A stretch of DNA of 64,000 nt from Streptomyces sp. TLI_105 (lineage in GTDB: Bacteria > Actinomycetota > Actinomycetes > Streptomycetales > Streptomycetaceae). Position numbers and translations under genes: made by a program. The notes under the pieces are model-generated. The model was not told the DNA's origin and ran no database searches. It saw nothing but the letters and a program-made list of their open reading frames with translations. This document shows positions 33,045-47,330 of the stretch, in pieces. How positions within the stretch are numbered: position 1 is the stretch's first letter; every line of letters begins with the position of its first letter. The stretch spans positions 4,756,501 through 4,820,500 of the forward strand of contig NZ_FNSM01000001.1 of the NCBI RefSeq assembly GCF_900105415.1, written 5' to 3'.

Positions 33045-34442
33045 GTGAGCATCGAGAGCCTCACAAGAGCGGACACCGCCGCGTCCCCCGGTACCGGAAA
33101 GGGCGTCCCCGGCGGCACCCCGGCCGGCGGCGCACGTCCCGCGGAGGCGGCAGCGCCCCGCGTGAGCCGGCTGCCCACGCTGACCGGTCTGCGCTTCCCG
33201 GCCGCACTGCTGGTGTTCACCTTCCACGCGGTCCTGCCCTTCGCCAGCATCCGGATCTTCGCCGACTCCGGCGTGGAGCGCGGGATCTACCACTCCCTCA
33301 GCATGGTCGCGGGCCTCACCATGCCGTTCTGGTTCATGCTGAGCGGCTTCATCCTGATCTGGTCCGCCCGCGAGGGCGACACCGCCAAGGCGTTCTGGCG
33401 CCGCCGCTTCGCCAAGATCGTCCCGCCGTACCTCGTGGGGTGGATCCTCGCCCTGGTTCTCGTCAACGGTGTCGACGGCGCCCCCACCACCCCGACGCAG
33501 GGCGTCCTCAGCCTCTTCATGCTGCAGTCCTGGGTGCCGGACGTGCCCACCAACTTCGCCGTCAACAACGTGAGTTGGTCCCTCTCGGCCGAGGCGTTCT
33601 TCTACGCCGCCTTCCCGGCCCTGTTCCTGGTCCTCAAGAAGATCCCCGCGCACCGGCTCAAGTACTGGATCGGCGGCGTCATCGCCGCCATCGCCGCGAC
33701 CCCGCTGGTCACGTACGCGATCATCCCCGTCGGTACCGCGGTCGTCCCCAACGAGCCCGGCCAGTCCGCCAACTACTTCTGGTTCGCCTACGTCCTGCCG
33801 GCCGGCCGGCTCCTCGACTTCGCGCTCGGCATGCTCGTCGGCCGCGCCGTCGTCCTCGGCCGCTGGCGCAACATCGGCATGGCCTGGTCGGGCCTGCTGC
33901 TCGCCGTCACCTACGTCGTCGGCCTGTACGTGCCGTGGCTCTGGGGCATCCGCCTGGTCTGCGTCATCCCGGCCGCCCTGCTGATCGCCGCCGGCGCCAT
34001 CGCCGACAACGAGGACCGGTTCACGCTCTTCCGCAACCGGACGATGGTCTGGCTCGGCGAGATCTCCTTCGCCTTCTACCTGGTCCACTTCACGGTCCTG
34101 GAGTACACCCGCCACCTCCTCGGCGACCAGCTCTACGACACCCCCACCGCCCTGGGCATCCTCCTCGGCGAGCTCGGCGTCTCCGTCCTCCTCGCCTGGG
34201 CGCTGTACTCCTGGGTGGAGGTCCCGCTCACCCGCCGCTGGTCGCGCTCCCGCAAGGACCGGGAGGCCGCCGAGGCGGCGAAGGCCGCCAAGGCCGCGGC
34301 CGCCGCGAAGGTCGCCGCGTCGCGGGCCGCCGCCGCGACCGGACAGACCGCCGAGATCGAGCACGCTGCCGCCCCGACCGCTCCCGTGTCCGCCGCGACC
34401 GCTCCCGTGTCCGTCGGGTTCGACGGGAGGAAGGAGCTGTGA
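33045..34442 (+). CDS. Membrane acyltransferase (acyltransferase-3 family)
   Basis: Integral membrane protein of 465 residues with about 10 helices and the family-defining start LTGLRFPAALLVFTFHA near residue 47 (Arg and His of the acyltransferase-3/OafA group). These transfer acyl groups from CoA to sugars, polyketides or peptides. After the last helix there is an Ala/Lys-rich cytoplasmic tail. Given the isobutyryl-CoA-forming genes downstream, it may add a branched acyl group to the product; this is inference. GTG 33045 follows GGAGAGAGAG. Confidence 0.85.
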   Translation: MSIESLTRADTAASPGTGKGVPGGTPAGGARPAEAAAPRVSRLPTLTGLRFPAALLVFTFHAVLPFASIRIFADSGVERGIYHSLSMVAGLTMPFWFMLSGFILIWSAREGDTAKAFWRRRFAKIVPPYLVGWILALVLVNGVDGAPTTPTQGVLSLFMLQSWVPDVPTNFAVNNVSWSLSAEAFFYAAFPALFLVLKKIPAHRLKYWIGGVIAAIAATPLVTYAIIPVGTAVVPNEPGQSANYFWFAYVLPAGRLLDFALGMLVGRAVVLGRWRNIGMAWSGLLLAVTYVVGLYVPWLWGIRLVCVIPAALLIAAGAIADNEDRFTLFRNRTMVWLGEISFAFYLVHFTVLEYTRHLLGDQLYDTPTALGILLGELGVSVLLAWALYSWVEVPLTRRWSRSRKDREAAEAAKAAKAAAAAKVAASRAAAATGQTAEIEHAAAPTAPVSAATAPVSVGFDGRKEL

Positions 34443-35512
34443 GCACCGACGCCGTCCAGCTGCTCACCCCCGAGGGCCGGCGCGTCCGGCACCCCGACTA
34501 CGACATCGACCTCAGCCACGAGGAACTGCGCGGCCTCTACCGTGACATGGTCCTCGCCCGCCGGGTCGACGGCGAGGGCGTCACCCTCCAGCGCCAGGGC
34601 GAGCTCGGCCTGTGGCCCTCGCTGCTCGGCCAGGAGGCCGCCCAGGTCGGCTCCGCCCGCGCCCTCGGCGCCGGCGACCACGTCTTCCCCAGCTACCGCG
34701 ACCACGCCGTCGCGCTCTGCCGGGAAGTGGACCCGGTGAACCTGCTCGCCATGTTCCGGGGCGTCAACAACGGCGGCTGGGACCCCACCGAGCGCGGCTT
34801 CCACCTCTACACCCTGGTCATCGGCTCGCAGACGCTGCACGCCACCGGCTACGCGATGGGCGTCGCCAAGGACGGTGACGAGACCGCCGTGATCGCCTAC
34901 TTCGGCGACGGCGCCACCAGCCAGGGCGACGTCAGCGAAGCGTTCAACTTCGCCGCCGTCTACAACGCGCCGGTGGTGTTCTTCTGCCAGAACAACCAGT
35001 GGGCGATCTCCGAGCCCACCGAGCGCCAGACCCGCGTCCCGATCCACCGGCGCGCCGGCGGCTTCGGCTTCCCCGGCGTCCGCGTCGACGGCAACGACGT
35101 CCTCGCCTGCCTGGCCGTGACCAGGGCGGCCCTGGAGCGGGCCCGCCGCGGCGAGGGCCCGATGCTCGTCGAGGCCTTCACCTACCGCATGGGCGCCCAC
35201 ACCACCTCCGACGATCCCACCAAGTACCGGGACTCCGCCGAGGTGGAGATGTGGGCGGGCCGGGACCCGATCGCCCGTCTCAAGGCCCATCTGCTCGATC
35301 TCGGCGCCGCCGACGAGACGTACTTCGACGCCGTCGACCAGGAGGCCGGCGAGCTGGCGCAGGGCCTTCGCGAGCAGGTCCGCTCCATGCCCGCCCCCGA
35401 CACCGAGGCGATCTTCGAGCACGTCTACGCGGCCCCGCACGCACTGGTCGACGAGGAGCGCGCCGCGTTCCGCCGCTACGAGGCGTCCTTCGCCGCCACA
35501 GGAGGGAACTGA
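34439..35512 (+). CDS. 2-oxoacid dehydrogenase E1 alpha (branched-chain/pyruvate type)
   Basis: E1-alpha subunit of 357 residues with the thiamine diphosphate motif GDGATSQGDVSEAFNFA near residue 158 ending in QNNQW, and the phosphorylation-loop-like YRMGAHTTSDD near 254. The form with separate alpha and beta chains is typical of branched-chain 2-oxoacid dehydrogenases and Gram-positive pyruvate dehydrogenases. GTG overlaps the acyltransferase stop. Likely substrate is 2-oxoisovalerate given the ilv genes beside it, but a different 2-oxo acid or a ketol transfer to a carrier-bound aldehyde cannot be excluded. Confidence 0.9.
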   Translation: MSTDAVQLLTPEGRRVRHPDYDIDLSHEELRGLYRDMVLARRVDGEGVTLQRQGELGLWPSLLGQEAAQVGSARALGAGDHVFPSYRDHAVALCREVDPVNLLAMFRGVNNGGWDPTERGFHLYTLVIGSQTLHATGYAMGVAKDGDETAVIAYFGDGATSQGDVSEAFNFAAVYNAPVVFFCQNNQWAISEPTERQTRVPIHRRAGGFGFPGVRVDGNDVLACLAVTRAALERARRGEGPMLVEAFTYRMGAHTTSDDPTKYRDSAEVEMWAGRDPIARLKAHLLDLGAADETYFDAVDQEAGELAQGLREQVRSMPAPDTEAIFEHVYAAPHALVDEERAAFRRYEASFAATGGN

Positions 35513-35513
35513 G

Positions 35514-36536
35514 ATGACGACCCTCACGGTCGCGCCCGCGACGGACGGGGTGCGCCCCGCGACGCGGACGCTGCCCCTGGGCCGGGCCGTCAACGAGGCG
35601 CTGCGCGCCGCCATGGAGCAGGATCCCAAGGTCCTGGTCATGGGCGAGGACGTCGGCCGGCTCGGCGGCGTCTTCCGGATCACCGACGGCCTGCAGAAGG
35701 ACTTCGGCGAGAGCCGGGTGATGGACACCCCGCTCGCCGAGTCCGGCATCGTCGGCACCGCCATCGGCCTGGCCCTGCGCGGCTACCGGCCGGTGGTGGA
35801 GATCCAGTTCGACGGCTTCGTCTTCCCCGGGTACGACCAGATCGTCACCCAGCTCGCGAAGATGCACGCCCGCTCGCTGGGCCGGATCAAGCTGCCCGTC
35901 GTCATCCGGATCCCGTACGGCGGCGGCATCGGCGCGGTCGAGCACCACTCGGAGTCCCCCGAGGCCCTCTTCGCGCACGTCGCCGGCCTCCGGATCGTGT
36001 CCCCGTCGAACGCCTCCGACGCGTACTGGATGCTGCGGCAGGCGATCGCGTCCGACGACCCGGTCATCTTCTTCGAGCCCAAGCGTCGCTACTACGAGAA
36101 GGGCGAGGTCGACACGGAGACCGCCCCCGGCGACCCGCACCGCGCCCACGTGGTCCGCGAGGGCCGGGACGCCACGCTCCTCGCGTACGGGCCGACGGTG
36201 AAGACCTGCCTGGACAGCGCCGCCGAGGCGGAGCGCGAGGGCCACAGCCTGGAGGTGGTCGACCTGCGGTCGGTCTCCCCGATCGACTTCGACACCATCC
36301 AGGCGTCGGTCGAGAAGACCGGCCGGCTCGTCGTCGTCCACGAGGCTCCCGTCTTCTTCGGCTCCGGCGCGGAGATCGCCGCCCGGATCACCGAGCGCTG
36401 CTTCCACCACCTGGAGGCCCCGGTGCTCCGGGTCGGCGGCTACCACGCGCCGTACCCGCCGGCGCGCCTGGAGGACGAGTACCTGCCCGGCCTGGACCGC
36501 GTGCTCGACGCCGTCGACCGCTCGCTGGCGTACTGA
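35514..36536 (+). CDS. 2-oxoacid dehydrogenase E1 beta
   Basis: E1-beta subunit of 340 residues, transketolase-like: MGEDVGRLGGVFRIT near residue 43, DTPLAESGIVGTAIGLA near 70, EIQFDGFVFPGYDQI near 95 and C-terminal GGYHAPYPPARLED. It pairs with the alpha chain immediately upstream (1-bp gap) to decarboxylate 2-oxo acids. Confidence 0.92.
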   Translation: MTTLTVAPATDGVRPATRTLPLGRAVNEALRAAMEQDPKVLVMGEDVGRLGGVFRITDGLQKDFGESRVMDTPLAESGIVGTAIGLALRGYRPVVEIQFDGFVFPGYDQIVTQLAKMHARSLGRIKLPVVIRIPYGGGIGAVEHHSESPEALFAHVAGLRIVSPSNASDAYWMLRQAIASDDPVIFFEPKRRYYEKGEVDTETAPGDPHRAHVVREGRDATLLAYGPTVKTCLDSAAEAEREGHSLEVVDLRSVSPIDFDTIQASVEKTGRLVVVHEAPVFFGSGAEIAARITERCFHHLEAPVLRVGGYHAPYPPARLEDEYLPGLDRVLDAVDRSLAY

Positions 36537-36549
36537 GGAGAGAGCACCC

Positions 36550-37974
36550 GTGACCGAACAGCACGTCCGCGAGTTCACGATGCCCGACGTGGGCGAGGGG
36601 CTCACCGAGGCCGAGATCCTCACCTGGTACGTCAAGCCCGGCGACACCGTCACCGACGGCCAGGTGGTGTGCGAGGTCGAGACCGCGAAGGCCGCCGTCG
36701 AGCTGCCGATCCCGTACGACGGGGTGGTCCACGAGCTGCACCACCCGGAGGGCGCCACCGTCGACGTCGGCAGGCCGATCATCTCCGTGGCGACGGCCGC
36801 CGCGGCCCCGGTGGCCGCCGCGGCTCCCGCGGCCCCTTCCGCTCCCGCCCGGGAGCCGGTCCTGGTGGGCTACGGCGTCTCCGAGGGCCCGACCCGCCGC
36901 CGGCCGCGCAAGCAGGGGGCGGCCGTCACCGCCGTACCGGAACGGGAGCCGCGGCCGACGACGGCTCCCGCACCGGAGCCGCCGGTGGTGGCGTCGGTGG
37001 AGCCGGCGGTGGTGGAGCCGGTGGGGGCGGAACCGGCCGCCGCGCCGGCACGGCCGCTGGCCAAGCCGCCGGTGCGCAAGCTGGCCAAGGACCTCGGCGT
37101 GGACCTGGCGACGGTGACCCCCACCGGCCTCGACGGGATCATCAGCCGGGAGGACGTCCACCGCGCGGCGGCCCCGGCCCCGCAGCCGGAGCCCGAGCAG
37201 CGGTTCACCGTCCCGGAGCGGACGCCGGCCCCGGACCCGGCGGCGGCCCCGGTCGCGGAGGCTTCCGGCGGCGCCCGGGTGACCCGTATCCCCGTGAAGG
37301 GCGTACGGAGGGCCACGGCCCGGGCCATGGTGGCGAGTGCCTTCTCCGCCCCGCACGTCACCGAGTTCGTGACGGTCGACGTGACGCGCACGATGAAGCT
37401 CGTCGAGGAGCTGAGGTCCGACCCCGACATGGCCGGCCTCCGCGTCACCCCGCTCCTCCTCGTCGCGAAGGCGCTGCTCGTCGCGATCAAGCGCAATCCC
37501 GAGATCAACGCGTCCTGGGACGAGATGAACCAGGAGATCGTCATCCGCCACGACGTGAACCTGGGCATCGCCGCGGCCACCCCGCGCGGCCTCATCGTGC
37601 CGAACATCAAGGACGCCCACATCAAGACGCTTCCCCGCCTCGCCGGCGACCTCGGTGAGCTCGTGGCGGCGGCCAAGGAGGGCAAGACCCCGCCCTCGGC
37701 CATGGCGGACGGCACCGTGACCATCACCAACGTCGGCGTCTTCGGCGTCGACACCGGCACACCGATCCTCAACCCCGGGGAGGCGGCGATCCTCGCCGTC
37801 GGCGCCATCAGGCGCCGGCCCTGGGTGCACAAGGGAAAGATGAAGCCCCGTCAGGTCACCACTCTCGCCCTCTCCTTCGACCACCGGCTGGTCGACGGCG
37901 AGCTGGGCTCCAAGGTCCTCGCCGACGTGGCCGGGCTCCTTGAGCAGCCCAAACGGTTCCTGACCTGGGGATGA
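36550..37974 (+). CDS. Dihydrolipoamide acyltransferase E2
   Basis: E2 subunit of 474 residues: one N-terminal lipoyl domain with the lipoylated Lys in [10 protein letters not shown] near 43, a Pro/Ala-rich linker, a peripheral-subunit-binding domain near 175-205 ([11 protein letters not shown]), and a catalytic domain ending with SFDHRLVDG near 442 (His and Asp of the HRxxDG motif). It makes the acyl-CoA from the E1-bound acyl unit. No E3 gene is in the window, so E3 must be shared with the housekeeping complex. GTG 36550 follows GAGGAGAG. Confidence 0.92.
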   Translation: MTEQHVREFTMPDVGEGLTEAEILTWYVKPGDTVTDGQVVCEVETAKAAVELPIPYDGVVHELHHPEGATVDVGRPIISVATAAAAPVAAAAPAAPSAPAREPVLVGYGVSEGPTRRRPRKQGAAVTAVPEREPRPTTAPAPEPPVVASVEPAVVEPVGAEPAAAPARPLAKPPVRKLAKDLGVDLATVTPTGLDGIISREDVHRAAAPAPQPEPEQRFTVPERTPAPDPAAAPVAEASGGARVTRIPVKGVRRATARAMVASAFSAPHVTEFVTVDVTRTMKLVEELRSDPDMAGLRVTPLLLVAKALLVAIKRNPEINASWDEMNQEIVIRHDVNLGIAAATPRGLIVPNIKDAHIKTLPRLAGDLGELVAAAKEGKTPPSAMADGTVTITNVGVFGVDTGTPILNPGEAAILAVGAIRRRPWVHKGKMKPRQVTTLALSFDHRLVDGELGSKVLADVAGLLEQPKRFLTWG

Positions 37975-38027
37975 GACGCCTTCCGTCGACATGCCAGCAA
38001 ACTCACCCAACGGCAGTGGGGATTCAC

Positions 38028-43191
<5,164 letters not shown>

Positions 43192-43274
43192 TCGCGGGTC
43201 GAGCCGGAGCGGGTCCGGTCGAGCCGGGTCGCGCCGGACCGGGTCCGGTCGGCGCAAGTCAAGTCAGCTGATTC

Positions 43275-43307
43275 GGAGCGGGTTTGGCAAGTTGCCAAAC
43301 CCGCTCC
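43275..43307. terminator. Perfect 16-bp hairpin ending the main operon
   Basis: GGAGCGGGTTTGGCAA (43275-43290), one G, then its exact complement (43292-43307). It stands 83 bp after the last AMP-ligase gene and before the P450 promoter, so it probably terminates the 21-kb operon. A short GC-rich repeat (GGGTCCGGTCG, twice) lies between the stop codon and the hairpin. Confidence 0.7.
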
Positions 43308-43323
43308 CGGGCGCCCCGCTCGA

Positions 43324-43352
43324 CAAAGGTTACCGAACGGTAGCTATGTAAT
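43324..43352. promoter_or_regulatory. ARE-like operator and promoter of the P450 gene
   Basis: AAAGGTTACCGAACGGTAGC is followed by a -10-like TATGTAAT. It has the palindrome TACC-GAAC-GGTA and shares ACCGAACG and CTATGTAAT with the ECF sigma promoter at 16268. Downstream are an inverted repeat CTCGCGA/TCGCGAG (43353-43374) and four 7-bp repeats CCGAGTT-like (43377-43404) in the 5' leader. Confidence 0.62.
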
Positions 43353-43443
43353 CTCGCGATAAGCGAGTCGCGAGATCCGAGTTCCGAGCTCCGAATTCCG
43401 AGTTCCTCCTTCCCCTCTGATCCCTCTCAAGGACGGTCAAGTC

Positions 43444-44670
43444 ATGTCAGCGGAAACCCTGTCCGTGCCGGAGTCCTCCGAGGTCCCGTTCATCAACGTC
43501 ATCGACCCCGAGTTCCGCTTCGACCTGCCCGAGGTCGTCCGGGCCCAGGCCGCGGGCTGGTACGCCGAGACCCCGCTCGGCATGCTCGTCCTGCGCCACG
43601 CCGAGGCGTCGGAGCTGGTCCGGGACGGCCGGCTGACCCACAACGGCACCGGCTTCATGGAGCAGAACGGCATCAGCGGCGGCCCCGTCTACGACTGGTT
43701 CGTCAACGGCCTGGTGAACCAGGACGGCGACAGCCACCGCCGACTGCGCGGACTCGTCGGCCGCGCGTTCACCCCGCGCATGCTGGAGAACCTGCGCCCG
43801 GTCATCAAGCAGGCCGCCGAGCGCCTCGCCGACGAGATCGCCGCCAAGGACGAGGTCGACTTCTTCGAGGCGTTCGCCGACGCGCTGCCGCTGACCGTCA
43901 TGTCCGAGCTGCTCGGCGTGCCGGCCGAGGACTACCCGCGCTTCAGCAACTGGAGCTCGGAGATCGGCCTCGTCTTCAGCCTCGCCCTGGGCGGCGACAT
44001 ACCGGGTCGCGTAGAGGCCGCCGTCGTCGGCCTCTACGAGTACGTGGACGCCCTCATGGCCAAGAAGGCCGAGGCGCCGACCCAGGACCTCATCTCCGCC
44101 CTCGTCACCGCCCAGAAGGAGGACGTCGACGGAGCCAGGGTCAGCCTCGAGGAGCTCCGCAACCTCGTCGTCACCATGGTGTTCGCCGCGCACGACACCA
44201 CGCGCCTCCAGCTGGCCAACGCCATGGTCACCTTCTCCGAGCACCCCGACCAGTGGGTCCTGCTCCGCGAGCGCCCCGAGCTCGCCCCGCGGGCGGTCGA
44301 GGAGGTCATGCGCTGGCGCCCCTCCTCCAACGCCGTGTACCGCTACGCCGCCGAGGACATCGAGTTCCGCGGGCAGCACATCCCCGAGGGCACGATGTTC
44401 ATGATCGGCGTGCAGGCGGTGCAGCGCGACCCGCTCGCCTACCCCGGCGGTGACGTCTTCGACATCACGGCGGACCGCAAGACGGCCGTGATGCAGTTCG
44501 GCGGCGGCCCGCACTACTGCCTGGGCGCCCCCCTCGCCCGGATGGAGATCACGGAGGCGCTGCCCGCGCTCGCCCGCCGCCTCGGCGCCCCGAAGGTCGT
44601 CGGCGACGTCACCTGGCGCCCCGCGATCGGCATCACCGGCCCCAACGAACTTCAGCTGCGCTTCGGCTGA
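43444..44670 (+). CDS. Cytochrome P450 (CYP105/107-like bacterial class)
   Basis: Bacterial P450 of 408 residues: I-helix FAAHDTTR near residue 246 (HDTT replaces the common A-G-x-D/E-T-T), E-x-x-R in VEEVMRWRP near 283, and heme Cys in FGGGPHYCLGAPLAR near 353. It likely hydroxylates or otherwise oxidises the product late in the pathway. No ferredoxin gene is adjacent; the reductase with fused 2Fe-2S domain at 31972 may serve. It has its own ARE-like promoter. ATG 43444 follows CAAGGACGG. Confidence 0.92.
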   Translation: MSAETLSVPESSEVPFINVIDPEFRFDLPEVVRAQAAGWYAETPLGMLVLRHAEASELVRDGRLTHNGTGFMEQNGISGGPVYDWFVNGLVNQDGDSHRRLRGLVGRAFTPRMLENLRPVIKQAAERLADEIAAKDEVDFFEAFADALPLTVMSELLGVPAEDYPRFSNWSSEIGLVFSLALGGDIPGRVEAAVVGLYEYVDALMAKKAEAPTQDLISALVTAQKEDVDGARVSLEELRNLVVTMVFAAHDTTRLQLANAMVTFSEHPDQWVLLRERPELAPRAVEEVMRWRPSSNAVYRYAAEDIEFRGQHIPEGTMFMIGVQAVQRDPLAYPGGDVFDITADRKTAVMQFGGGPHYCLGAPLARMEITEALPALARRLGAPKVVGDVTWRPAIGITGPNELQLRFG

Positions 44671-44790
44671 TCCCTCGTCACGGATGCCCCAGGGTGTCTC
44701 CGCGCAGACCGCTCGACTGCGCGGCGGCGCCCCGCCCGCCGTGCACGAACCCCCCCGGAAAAGAAAGTCCATGAAGACCATGGAGGTCTT

Positions 44791-46257
44791 GTGACCACGT
44801 CGACACCGGCAAAGAAGACAGGACTCGTCCTGTTCCTGCTGGCCTTCTCCCAGTTCATCATCAGCGTCGACCTCAACATCGTCTACGTCGCGCTGCCCGA
44901 CATCGGCATCGACCTCGGCTTCTCGGCCCAGTCGCTGCAATGGGTCGTCTCCGCCTATGCGGTGGCCTTCGGCGGTCTGCTGCTCTTCGGCGGCCGCGCG
45001 GTCGACCGCATCGGTGCCCGCCGGCTCTTCATGACCGGCCTCACCTTCTACGCGGTCGCCTCGCTCGCCGGCGGTCTCGCCACCACCCAGGGCGTCCTCA
45101 TCGGCGCCCGTCTCCTCCAGGGCGTCGGCGGCGCGCTGCTCTTCCCGGCGGTGCTCGCCCTGATCGCCACCTCCTTCGAGGGCGCCCAGGTCACCAAGGC
45201 GTTCGCCGCCTGGGGCGCCGCCGGCTCGCTCGGCCTCGCGGCCGGCGCGCTGCTCGGCGGTGTGCTGACCGACCTGGTCTCCTGGCGCTGGATCTTCTTC
45301 ATCAACATCCCGCTGGCGCTGATCGCCCTGATCCCGGCCCCGGGTGCGATCCGCCCGGACGGGCCGGCGAACCTCTCCAAGGGCTTCGACATCCCGGCCG
45401 CGCTGCTCGCCACGATCGGCGTCTCCGCGATCGTCACCGGCCTGGTGACCGGTCCCGACGAGGGCTGGACCTCCCGTCTCACCCTCGGTTCCCTGATCGT
45501 CGGCGCCGTCCTGCTCGTCGCCTTCTTCGTCACCGAGGCGAAGACCGCCAACCCGCTCATGCCGCTCCGGCTCCTGAAGAACCGGCCGCTGGTCGTCGCC
45601 ATGGCCGTCCTCTTCGTCTTCCAGACGGCGCTGGCCGGCGCGTACTACGCCTTTACCACCTACGTGCAGCCGATCCTCGGCTACACCGCGATCCAGGCGG
45701 GCCTCGCCTTCCTGCCGCTCACGCTGGTCTCGATCATCGGCTCGGGCAAGCTCGCGCCGAAGTTCATGGAGCGGTACGGCGCGCGCGTCACGCTGTCGAC
45801 CGGCATGATCGTCAACGCCGCCGGCATCGCGGTGACCGTCCTCGGCATGTCCGTCGGCGGTTCCTTCTACGCCCTGCTGCCCGGCTCCGTCATCTGGGGC
45901 ATCGGCGGCGGTCTCGTCTTCGTCTCCGTCTTCGCCTCCGCCAGCTCGGGCGTCGGCCCGGAGGAGCAGGGCGTGGCGAGCGCGATGGCCTCGACCGCGC
46001 AGCAGGTCGGCGGTGCGGTGGGCCTCGCGTTCCTGGTGGCGATCGCCAACTCCACCTTCTCCGGCACCTACGCGGAGGCCGCGAAGGCGGACATCCTGTC
46101 GGGCCTGCACCTGGCCGGCTACATCGGCGCCGGCCTCCTGGTCCTGGGCGGCCTCCTCGCCCTGGCCCTGAAGAAGGACTCGCCGTCGGCCGCCGTCAAG
46201 GTCGAGGGCAGCGACCTGTCCGAGTCCGAGAAGGCGCCGCAGCACGCGAACGGCTGA
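44791..46257 (+). CDS. MFS exporter, DHA2 (14-helix) family
   Basis: Drug efflux protein of 488 residues with about 14 helices, motif A-like FGGRAVDRIGARR near residue 70 and the antiporter motif region LLQGVGGALLFPA near 112. Placed after the P450 in the same direction, it probably exports the product. GTG 44791 follows GGAGG and overlaps the stop of a 7-codon open frame (ATG 44771) by GTGA, which may couple translation. Gap 44671-44790 has no other signal. Confidence 0.88.
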   Translation: MTTSTPAKKTGLVLFLLAFSQFIISVDLNIVYVALPDIGIDLGFSAQSLQWVVSAYAVAFGGLLLFGGRAVDRIGARRLFMTGLTFYAVASLAGGLATTQGVLIGARLLQGVGGALLFPAVLALIATSFEGAQVTKAFAAWGAAGSLGLAAGALLGGVLTDLVSWRWIFFINIPLALIALIPAPGAIRPDGPANLSKGFDIPAALLATIGVSAIVTGLVTGPDEGWTSRLTLGSLIVGAVLLVAFFVTEAKTANPLMPLRLLKNRPLVVAMAVLFVFQTALAGAYYAFTTYVQPILGYTAIQAGLAFLPLTLVSIIGSGKLAPKFMERYGARVTLSTGMIVNAAGIAVTVLGMSVGGSFYALLPGSVIWGIGGGLVFVSVFASASSGVGPEEQGVASAMASTAQQVGGAVGLAFLVAIANSTFSGTYAEAAKADILSGLHLAGYIGAGLLVLGGLLALALKKDSPSAAVKVEGSDLSESEKAPQHANG

Positions 46258-46280
46258 GCGGGGTCACCCCGTGCGTCGTA

Positions 46281-46320
46281 GACGGCGCCGTGCTCCTCCC
46301 TTCCGGAGCACGGCGCCGTC
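46281..46320. terminator. Bidirectional terminator hairpin 1
   Basis: Perfect 16-bp stem GACGGCGCCGTGCTCC with an 8-nt loop and exact complement at 46305-46320, between the convergent exporter and DsbA-like genes. Confidence 0.8.
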
Positions 46321-46334
46321 CGCCGTTCCCCCAC

Positions 46335-46380
46335 AGACGCCAGGGGCGGCCTTCCCGAGGGAAGGCCGCCCCTGGCGTCT
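46335..46380. terminator. Bidirectional terminator hairpin 2
   Basis: Perfect 22-bp inverted repeat starting AGACGCCAGGGGCGGCC with a 2-nt centre (GA), right after hairpin 1. The pair probably marks the right boundary of the cluster's transcription. Confidence 0.82.
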
Positions 46381-46388
46381 CTCGCGTC

Positions 46389-47099
46389 TCAGTGGGGAAC
46401 GGGGCACCCGTCCGGACCGCACGCGTGGGCGTCGTCGGCGCCGTCGACGAGCTGGAGCGGGGAGCGGTCGCCCCAGGCCTGGGTCAGGGCCCGGGTGAAC
46501 GCCTCGGTGGACTGGGCGCCGGAGACGCCGTACTGCCGGTCGAAGACGAAGAACGGCACGCCGGAGACCCCCAGCTGGGAGGCCTCGCGCTCGTCGGCGC
46601 GGACCTCGTCGGCGTAGGCGTTCGGGGCGGCGAGCACGCTCCGGGCGGCGTCGGCGTCGAGCCCGACCTCGACGGCGAGCGCGACGAGCCGCTCGTCGTC
46701 GGCGAAGATCGACTCCTCCTCGGCGAAGTTGGCCCGGTAGAGGGCCTTCACGAGCTCGTGCTGCTTGCCGCGGGCCTTGGCGAAGTGCAGCAGCCGGTGG
46801 ATGTGGAAGGTGCTCCCGTGGTCGCGCCCGGCGACGTACGGCAGTCCCTCGTCGGCGGACTGGATGGTGAGGTTCCGCTCGTTGGCGAGCGCCTGCGCCT
46901 CGGTCCACCCCTTCCCCTTCATGAGCACCTTGATGATGGGCTCCACGTCCCCCTTGGCCCGCCCCGGCTCCAACTCGTACGACTTGTGCACCACTTCGAC
47001 GCCGGCGCGGTGCGGGAAGACGGCCAGCGCCTTCTCGAACCGGGCCTGGGCGACGTAGCACCAGGGGCAGGTGATGTCCGACCAGATCTCTACCTTCAC
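46389..47099 (-). CDS. DsbA/FrnE-family thiol oxidoreductase
   Basis: Protein of 236 residues with the thioredoxin-fold active site CPWC near residue 11 (SDITCPWCYVAQARFEKAL) and the cis-Pro loop GVSGVPFFVFD, typical of cytoplasmic FrnE/2-hydroxychromene-carboxylate-isomerase-like DsbA proteins. There is no signal peptide. GTG 47099 (VKVEIWSD) follows AGAGAGG; the longer start at 47177 lacks support. The Cys pair CGPDGC at the C terminus is notable. Confidence 0.88.
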   Translation of the reverse strand: MKVEIWSDITCPWCYVAQARFEKALAVFPHRAGVEVVHKSYELEPGRAKGDVEPIIKVLMKGKGWTEAQALANERNLTIQSADEGLPYVAGRDHGSTFHIHRLLHFAKARGKQHELVKALYRANFAEEESIFADDERLVALAVEVGLDADAARSVLAAPNAYADEVRADEREASQLGVSGVPFFVFDRQYGVSGAQSTEAFTRALTQAWGDRSPLQLVDGADDAHACGPDGCPVPH

Positions 47100-47330
47100 G
47101 GTGGTTGCCTCTCTGCAGGAACGACGAACGTCGACCACGGACAGTTCTGCCGAATCAAACGGGGAGAACCACCTCATCCTTCCGGTCCGCCGTCCCGAAC
47201 GGGGTCTTCGGTCCGATCGCTCCCCACCGGCCCGTCATGGACATCGACCACCGATCCGGGAAGGATGACGGGCGGTCGCCGGGCTCAGCCGGCGGCCGAT
47301 CGTGTTCTCCGGTCCGGACAGGAGGTCCTC

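Noticed and set aside
47110..47130. Sixth ARE-like operator between the DsbA-like and AMP-ligase genes
   Set aside because: Only the short core ACGAACGT is present; the AT-rich arms and -10 seen at the other five sites are absent.
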